64,000 nucleotides of DNA, from contig CP142452.1 of assembly GCA_038049695.1 (NCBI GenBank), positions 80,402,501-80,466,500 on the forward strand. The letters are read 5' to 3'. Source of the DNA: Cinnamomum chago. Its lineage: Eukaryota > Streptophyta > Magnoliopsida > Laurales > Lauraceae. Below are positions 25,601 to 34,600 of the stretch, in pieces. Below the pieces are notes generated by a model. It made no database searches. It saw only the letters and a list, made by a program, of their open reading frames with translations, and was not told the DNA's origin. The position numbers were made by a program, and so were the translations under genes. How positions within the stretch are numbered: the first letter of the stretch is position 1; the number at the start of each line of letters is the position of its first letter.

Positions 25601-28600
25601 TTATCTTGAAAATAGCAGCGCTACGGTCTAAAACCTAATAGAGTCAAACAGTTTTAATTTTAAATATTGTTTTTCCTATTTCTTCTCCTCAATAGCCTTA
25701 ACTAAAGTTGTCTCTAGCCTTAACTAAAGTCTCTACTCTTATATGGTTTCAAATCACTCAAAAAACATAAGATTGCTCGTTATACAATATTCAATTTGTT
25801 TTACCACTTAAAAAATTCACCGCTACGTGTCACCGCAACCGCTACATAGTGTTTGGACCACTGGCCACTATGCCCGTCCAACCGCTATTTTGATCCTTGC
25901 TCAGCATACCCTTTTCTTTTATATAGAAGCAACCATACTAGAAAACTAGTCTACACTGTTGAGCTCACTTCTAATGAAGGTAACCTCTGAATCTAACCCA
26001 CTTGCAATGGTTGGTGAAAAGACCAGAGATGATGCACATCAGGTTGTCGAAACTCGGCTGAGTCTGAGTCAACTCGGACTTGGTCAATGCCAACTCGCCA
26101 GGTTAGACTCGGCTGAGTCCTATTCAAGTAATACTCTTTTTCTTACACTCATTTCTTCTGATGTGTAGAGAGAGAGAGGAGTCGAAGTTCAGACAAGAGA
26201 TGGAGAAGGAGCTGAGGAAAGGCCAAAGCTTGGATCTTGATCTTGCTCCTCCACAAATAGCTCTCCTCCATCAAAACCCTTCTGCCTTTCTCGAAGAAAT
26301 CAAAGTCAAACCCCACAAGCTCTCTTCAAAACCCAGATCCTCAATCAAACCCCTTTCTTCAAGAAATACAGAGAGGGTTTGGGTGTGAATACCAAATGGG
26401 TAAATCCACATACAAGCATCTGGAAGAACTCAAACTCCCATCAAAGCCCTTCTGCCACTCTCGAAGAAATCAAACCCCACAAGATCTCTTCAAAACTCAG
26501 ATCCACAATCAAACCCCTCTATTTTGAAAAAAAAGCAGAGGGTCTAAACCTTTAGGTAAGAAATTCAGACAGGCCAATCCTCCTACAAAGATCTGGATTT
26601 TGAGAGCTGGGTTTGATGATTTGCCCTTTTGTATTCAGGAGGAAAGAGAGTGAAAGATAGGGTATGAAAGGATCCTCACGCAAATGTCGGTGATTTCCTC
26701 TAAACTAAGTGAGAGAGGGGAAGTGACACACAGACACAAGAAGAAGAAGAAAAGGTTCTGCACATCAACCAAGTCAACTCGGAATCAGACTCAGACCAGA
26801 TCAGTCCGAGTCCGAGTTTTCACACCCTGATGCACATCACACAATGACTTGGGGTTGGCTTGATTCAGATCAGTGCCATGAGCCAATCCAATAGAGAACT
26901 GCCATTGGGCATGATTCACATCACACAATGACTTGGGGTTGGCTTGATTCAGATCAGTGCTATGAGCCAATCCAATAGAGAACTGCCATTGGGCATGATT
27001 AAAGATGGGCAGGGTTTAATCCAAGGGTTTACTATGGATGAGAAGTGGGTTTCATAGCTGGGAAATTCCACAGTATATTGTAAGCTACCATGCTGAAACC
27101 AGTGTTTTAACTCATCTCTTTCAAATATAACATAATTGAACCTAATACAATGAATGTTTATCCTGAAAAAAAAAAAAAAAGGACAAAGAAATGGAATCGG
27201 AGCAGGTTTTTCACTATCAAATATATTACACTTGGTTTAAACTATATTTCCCTCTGTCCAATTAATATCCCTCCGTTTTAATTATGCTACCCAACCATTA
27301 TTTAAATAAATAGATACATGATGCCTTTTAGGGCCATGATGTGACTAGTCTCACATTTGTTTCCACTTATAGGGGATGATATGAAAACAAAAGAACAAAA
27401 GGTAAATTAAGACTTCCACCATGATAAATGCATAACATGTGTTTTACAATAATTCTAACCCAGCTGTCGTACTGGCAATTTTTATTTTTTATTTTTGGAA
27501 AATAGAGCATCCTTAATATATAGGTAGTTCAGGCCAATTATTAATCAACTATTAATTCCAACCTAGTTCTCTGAAATCTTCTGCCAACTGGCACATTCTA
27601 AATTTGTTACAGTATAAGATTATGGAAATAGATCGATATCCATCCACCATAAAGGAAGAAAAAAAATTAGTGAATGATAACATATAAGACAGTCTCAATA
27701 AAGTTTCAAAATATATAAAGTAAAATTTAAACCCAAAGAATGCCATATGAGATTATACCAACTAATACAACTTACATTTGCAAGTCTGAAAGGACAAAAC
27801 TTAGGTTTCCCTCTTCGCCCATACTTAAGCAAATACGCTCCCTTCTTCAAAGCAGTAATGGCCTGCAGCAGAGATCATTGCCATGAACCTAAGTCAGCTT
27901 CTTTTATATGCCCCTCTCAATGAATAAGGATACGTAAAACCATAATACAGCAATTGGGAGTGATCCAAGCATGAATATGTTGAGTACAAGCATATGTCGG
28001 TGCAAATTCATGCAACTTGAGAGGATGTGATGAACAAGTAAAACAACAAAAGTATAAAATAAAGCACAAATTTGTTAGCAGCAATAACTGTATAGGAATA
28101 GAATATATGAAGAAAACTCTGAAGCATTCAAAGAGCCGAAAGTAGTTGCAGGTAAACATTAGATATAATGAAAAAGAAAAACTAAGCTAAATGGTAAGAA
28201 ACTAAATAGATAAGAAAGATTCTTCAACCCAAGTTTAAGTATAGATACGTAAAGCAAAAATATTGTTAACAAAAAGTTGTTAATAAGACGACCACAACAA
28301 TGCAATTTGATTGTAGAAAATTCAACAGTGGACATGTTATTTGTAATGCAAGAGTCAAGACTACAATCATACAATATATTAAACAAGGACCGAAACACCA
28401 ACACCATCTTATAGTTTCCGAGTCATAGTCTAGCTAGAAAATAGTTCCAGCTAGTGATCTAAAACTGGGTCTCAGCCCCGACTTGGCAGGGGATGGTTTG
28501 AGTCGAGTCTTTTTTTTTCTTAATCTCATTTTGTAGAAAGGAATGGCGGAAAGGGAAGCTTGAAGGACGAGAAATGGAGTTTGAATGAGGGGGAAATGGG

Positions 28601-31600
28601 TTTATATTATTGAGGTTTTTATACAAATTAGCTGGGAGATGGGATTTTAAGCTCGCAAGAGAGATATTTTCAGGACCTATATAATAAGGTGGGATTAAGA
28701 GAAGTAAAGAAAGATAATTTCAAGCTCACAAGAATGAGGGAAAGAAAATCAAGGGACTTAGATCATGTTAGAGATGTATAAAGAGTGAACACTAAAAGTT
28801 TTTCAGTTAAGGACAATGATAATTAAAGAAAGATGGAAAAAGTATTTTAACAAACCTTAAAATGAACATTCTATAAGATACTTAGGAAAGAAGTTGTGGT
28901 ACTTTCATACAAGAACAAAGGAGATATATAAGGTTACACTAATTAGTGTGGGATTAAACGTATGAGTCGTACTATAAAACTATGAGAGAGTATAATGGAG
29001 CAAAGACTAAGACAAAAGACCAATATATTTGAAAATCAATTAGTTTCATGCCGGGTAGGTTAATTATGGGAGCTATCTTCTCACATGGACAATTAATAGA
29101 GAATTACCGAGAAGAGAAAAAAAATCTTATCTAGATAAAGCTTACGACATGGTACCTAGAGATTAAGATAAAAAGAATATCCCAAGAGGTTATATTGACA
29201 TCATTAAAGACATGAGGGAGCGGTAGAAAGTGTGAGAACCACCCATGGAGAAACTGGTGAGTTTCCAATAAATATAGGTTTGCATCAGGGATCAACCTTA
29301 AGCCCTTATCTCTTTGCACTGATTATGGACAAGTTAATTGCTCATATTCAAATTCAAGATAAGGTACCTTGGTGTCTGTTTTTTGCAAATGATATAGTAG
29401 TGGTTGATGAATTGAGACATGGTGTAAATGCAAAACTTGAGACGTGGTGGACGGCTTTAGAATTCAAGAGCTTTAATAAAAATCATACAAAGATGGAATA
29501 TATCTTCAATGGAGACATGCAAAGAGATGTAACTCCTGTGACAGTTGAAGCTCAAGAAATACCACAAAAGAGCGCTTCTAATACCTTGGCTCTATAATTA
29601 GTAACAATGGGGAGATTGAGGAGGATGTTGAACACAACTAGGATAGGAGTTGGATGGTTGAAGTGCATACTTGCTTTTGGAGTACTTTGATCAACGCATA
29701 CCAACAAGTTCGAAGAATTTTTTTTTTACAGGACAACGACTAGAGTATGATATAAGGAGTAGAATGTTGGCCAAGTAGTAACAACTAGACCATTATGATC
29801 TAAGGAGTAGAATGTTAGCCAAATAGGAAAGAACATAAGCTAAAAATGCATGGTTTAAAATATCGGCTGATATGTAATGGTATCCGCCATGACCGAACCG
29901 ATTTTTTTACAGTGTATCGGTCACGGTTTCAGAATAGTAAAAAACGTGGTCATATTGATGAATATCGGCTGATATTTTTAAATATCGGATAGATATAGAT
30001 CTTGGGATCCTTTCCCTGAAGGGACGTTGGCGTGATAAAGTAGTGCGAAAAGTTCTTTGGTTGAGCCCCGTTGCTGGTGTCCCTAAGCTAAATTTTGATG
30101 GTAGTTATTTTCATGATATCCGAAAAGGCGAAATCGGTGGAATAATTTGAGACTGTGAGGGCAAGGTGATTAGAAACTATTCTGGGCCTGTGGACTCTAT
30201 GAATGCTAATGCAGCTGAAGTCTATGCTATGTTGATTGGTTGTCGTGAGTTGCTCAGCTTGGGTAGTTACAACGCAATTATTGAAGGTGATTCTTATTCA
30301 GCTATTCAGTGGGGTTCTGGAAAGGCCTCTCATCCTTGGAGATTGACAAATTTGGTAGAGGAAGTGCAGGATATTGCTAAACAGCTTGGAGCCTCATTTC
30401 ATCATGTTCATAAGGAGGCAAATGTCATGGTAGATGCTCTTCCTAAAGAGGGAGTGTTATGCTCTTCTACTCTATTTGATGTCTAGTGTTTTTCTTTTTC
30501 TTCGTTTTCTTTTTAAGTTTGCGTTTTGGCTTCCTTGCTTGTATTCTTTGTTTTTTTTGTGAAAATAAAATTTACTGTTATAAAATAAAAAAAAAAGATA
30601 TTGGTATCGGCCGGTACAAACATGTAATGGTTCTTAGGGTTTAAAAAAAAAAAAAAAAAAAGGCAGATAAAGAGGGGAGAGAGATTGGCATGTTGAAGCC
30701 AAAAATAAAAGGGGGAGGGGAGGGGAGAGATTGGCATGTTGAAGCCAAAAATAAAAGGGGGAGGGGAGAGATTGGCATGTTGAAGCCAAAAATAAAAGGG
30801 GGAGGGGAGAGATTGAGATTGGCCTCCTTTCCCTCTCCCTTGCTTTTTTCTTTCCCCTTTCAGCCTTTCCAATTCCTCCTTTGGCACTCGGAATAGAGAA
30901 AGGGAAGTGCCGGAAGTATTAACAAATGCCCTAGCGGACCCCACATTCTTAAATTAGTTGGCTCATGGGTCCATAATGGGCGGCACATTCTAAAGAACTA
31001 TGATGGACACATTTTAATATAAAAATACAATTTTTAATTAAATGCACTTAGCCAATTGGCCCACATAGGAACAATATATACCACTCAAAATAAATGCACC
31101 ATCTTCAACGGTCCTTTAACAAATTTTACTCAAATAAAAATTGGGCTTATGTAAGACTAACCACTTGTAAAACATGGAAATAAAATATAATAAAAAAAAT
31201 TCAAGTGTCTTGTAGTGGTCAATTTTGTGGTGGGTCCAAGTCCTCAGAGAATCTAAATTTTGACTTGTACCATTCTCATATATAAATATAAATCACTCAA
31301 AAATAAATGCCACCTTAGAGGGCCCTTAATAGAGTTTACCCAAATATAAATCATGCTAGCATCATATTAATAATTTATAATACATGTGAATAAAATATTA
31401 CAAACTTAGGTTTAAAATAGTGGGCAATCCAACAGGTAAAGAAAAAAAAACTAATACTTGTAGGGCCAAGTGTAAACACTAAAAAATACCACAGCTAATG
31501 AATAAACAACGATACAGGATATTATGACTTAGGGGACCGATATTTTGATTTATGATTACTACTAATGGAAAAAAATATTGCTTTTCAGCATTTTATAATA

Positions 31601-34600
31601 TTTTAAATTTTTTGGATATTTTTTAAAATTTTCTTGCGGTCGAAAAACAAATTCACGTAGCAACGACCGCGACCGATACCGTATCGGTTTTTGGGTCAAC
31701 TGATACCGCGATTTCAATCCATGTAAAAATGAGTGTAGCAAAGATGAGAATGCTGAAATGGATGCTTGGTAACTAGGAAAGATAGAATAAAAAACGAGCA
31801 CATTCAGGGATATTAAAAGTAGCATCAGTTGGTGATAAATCAAGAGAGACTCATTCAGGGATCATCTTCGCAAAAATCTTTTTTTTTTTTTTTGCTAAAG
31901 GTAAATTGAATATTAAGAAAAGAAAGAAGAATTTCATGGGAAAATGCCCCCAAAATAAAGGCATTAGCCCTAGAGGCCTTGGCCCAAAACAAAAAAAAAA
32001 AGGACGATGGCCCCCTCTAGCAAAAAGGCTAGATTATAGCACAAAAGGGAGCAAAACCAGAAAACAGACACTATACATGGGGGAATCTCATCTCAAAAAA
32101 TTCAGATCTGGATTGTTAAGTTTCCTTCGAACTTGATCAAAATAAGCATTATACATGTTTGAGAGATAATCTGCGAAAAGGGCTTTTCCTCTTGCCACTG
32201 TTGGCCTACAGTTGTTGAATTTGGAGTCATTTCTAATTTCCCAAAGAGTAAAGATGAGGTGGAGAGAGATAGCAGCAGCTTGTTTTCTTCCAAAATCATC
32301 TCTACCGAAAGAGAGAGCATTCCAGATAGAGCTTAGAAGGAAGGAGGCTGGGCGCCAAGATGCCGAGATTGGTGAGAGAAGCCACGTCCAAACCTTCTTT
32401 GCAAAGGATCACTCGAAGAAAACGTGGATGTAAGATTCTTCCTGCAAAAAACAATTTGGACACCTTGAAGCTAAAAGCACACCTCTAGATTTTGCCCCAG
32501 TGATTTTTTGGGGTCTTCTTGTGCATCAAGTGCCAGATCATGCAAGATATTCTGGGCTGACCCAAAACACACCAAACCAACTGAGACCAGGAAGTAGGGA
32601 GTGCTTGAGATCGAACTAACTGCCAGGCTTTGAATAAGGAGAAATTGCCACTGAGCCAGCTGAGATGATCCACCAAGTTTGCAAGAACCGGGATGGAGTG
32701 GACTTTCTGCAGGAACTGATAGAGTTCATGAGGTAAATTGGTAGGGATACTCCAGTACCGTTAGCAGTAATGGCAGAGATAGTCTCTAATGAAGAGAGAC
32801 TGAGATGAGAAAACGGAAGTGGCTTATGAGGTCATGATCTAACCATCTGTCATATCAAAAACTAATCAGGGTGCCGTTGCCAACTGTCCATTTTCTTTCA
32901 TTTTTAAGGAACAGGGAGAGGGCTCTAATCCTCTTCCAAATACAGGAGCCGGTAGAAGTTGTACTCGGGCTTTAGATGGAAGAATTCCTGGAATACCTCT
33001 GCATAAACCAAGTGGCCCAAAGGGAAGATGTAGAAGCTGCCCACACCAACTTTAGCACCCAAGCATCGTTGGCCTCTTTCACACGCCTTATTCCAAGACC
33101 TCTTTTTTTCTTTTGGGAGGCAAACCAGATCCCAGCGAACATAATTAGTTCTAGTGCTATTTTCCTCCACCAACCATAAAAAACCTCCACATCAGTTTTT
33201 CATTAAGGATTAAGGAGGCACGTTTTCTTAGGAATTGGAATGGAGAGGGATATGTGAATTGGGACAGTGGGCAGCACATGCTTGCCTAGTATCAGTCTTC
33301 CAGCAAAGGAGAGACTTCATCTTCCAACCAGAAAGCTTAACTCGTAAATGGTCCAATAACTTAGAGAAATGGACATTATTGGAGCTTCCAAAAAATAGAG
33401 GGTGCCCTATATAAGATGAGGGAAGGGAAGCTTGAGGGATGTCAAGAAGAGCTGATATGGAATGATGTCTTCGAGTGCTACACTTACCCACAAAAAGTTG
33501 GTTCTTCTGCAGGTTGAAACATTGCGCTGAAACTGCCTGATATCTTGCAAGAAGGCTTTTCATCTTCGTAGTTGACAACACATTATCATGAACAAATGCC
33601 CTTTATGCCCCAGTAATACAAAAGGTATGGATTATTGTTTTTCTACATTGTGATTTTGCTAATAGGGTATGTTCTTACATTTCTTTCATATGTCATGGGA
33701 TATGGCCGATTATTTGCATCAAATGATTTTGTCTCGGTGCATGGGGATATGTTCAATCGGGGGATTAATTCAACAACGTCTAACATTGGTAGTGGTTCTT
33801 TATGCTCTATGGAGAGGGAGAGGGAGAGGGAGAGGGAATCATATTTTTCAAAACAAAGTAGAGTCCTTTTTTTTTTTTTCCGAATGTTAAGTTGTTTAAC
33901 ATTCATTAAAGAAGTAAATAAAGCAGAGTCAATTGAGAGAATGATTATGAAGGTTTGCCGGATTGTCATTCAGTGGGTAAGGAATTCTAAAGAATTAAGG
34001 GTATTTATGCATCGAACTTGTGAACTTCTTGGGAGGAATATGCTATCTGTGCAGGTTGTGAACTGATCTCATCCTCAAACTGAAGCTTCTAAAGCATAAT
34101 TTGATGGGAGTGAGAATATGGGGTCGGTTAGAGCTGGCCTTGGAGGCATTATTCTAGATTAGCACAGTATGGTATCAAAAAAAAAAAAATTAGGACCTCT
34201 GCAGAATAAGAACCTTAAAGAGGCAAAAGGTCTTTTGTTTACTCATTGGGTGTAGGGTTCTAGACAGATGTGTACCCGCGAAGGTGGAAGGAGAAGTGGG
34301 TTCCGGTGTTCCTCATTATCAATGTGCTATTTGATGTTTGTCATGTTTTCTAAGCTGAATTCTCAGTTTTTGCCATACTTTTTCTTCAATTAATTATACT
34401 ATAACCACTCCAAGAAAAAGAAAAAAAAAAGTTACACCCACTAACACAAGAAAGGTCTGATGCATCTCACATAATCTGTGTTATCAAATTCTCAACCCTT
34501 GCTAAGAGAAAAGAAGTACTAGATTCTAAGCCAATTCTATTCACAGTATGGATCATATGGAAATGCAAAAAGACTAAAGCATCCCCTTAATCAAACTCTA

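Larger units (their letters stand above)
29849..31723. mobile_element. hAT-like element, CATGG family, in intron 1
   Basis: 1,875 bp bounded by CATGGTTTAAAATATCGG and (inverted) CATGGATTGAAATCGCGG, with a perfect 8-bp duplication TAAAAATG (29841-29848 and 31724-31731). Its right-hand 160 bp resemble those of the element at 60925 (shared run ACTAATGGAAA, then TTTTATAATATT and TTTTTTGGATATTTTT). The interior holds a truncated LINE (about 29998-30598) and three tandem copies of a 40-45-bp unit (30670-30815). There is no transposase. Confidence 0.87.
28690..31865 (+). pseudogene. RTE-type LINE reverse transcriptase relic, split by a hAT-like insertion
   Basis: Conceptual translation across several frames gives motifs of plant RTE-clade reverse transcriptases in order: [16 protein letters not shown] at about 29125-29165, [18 protein letters not shown] at about 29277-29330, [10 protein letters not shown] at about 29380-29415 (consensus FADDIVLVDE, so one catalytic Asp is replaced), and the C-terminal MRMLKWM at about 31745-31765. 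The last part lies beyond the 1.9-kb hAT-like element at 29849-31723. Numerous stops and shifts make it long dead. It sits in intron 1. Confidence 0.8.

Noticed and set aside
28490..28530. A tRNA or SINE near GGATGGTTTGAGTCGAGTC
   Set aside because: It resembles a B box only loosely, and no A box at proper spacing was found.
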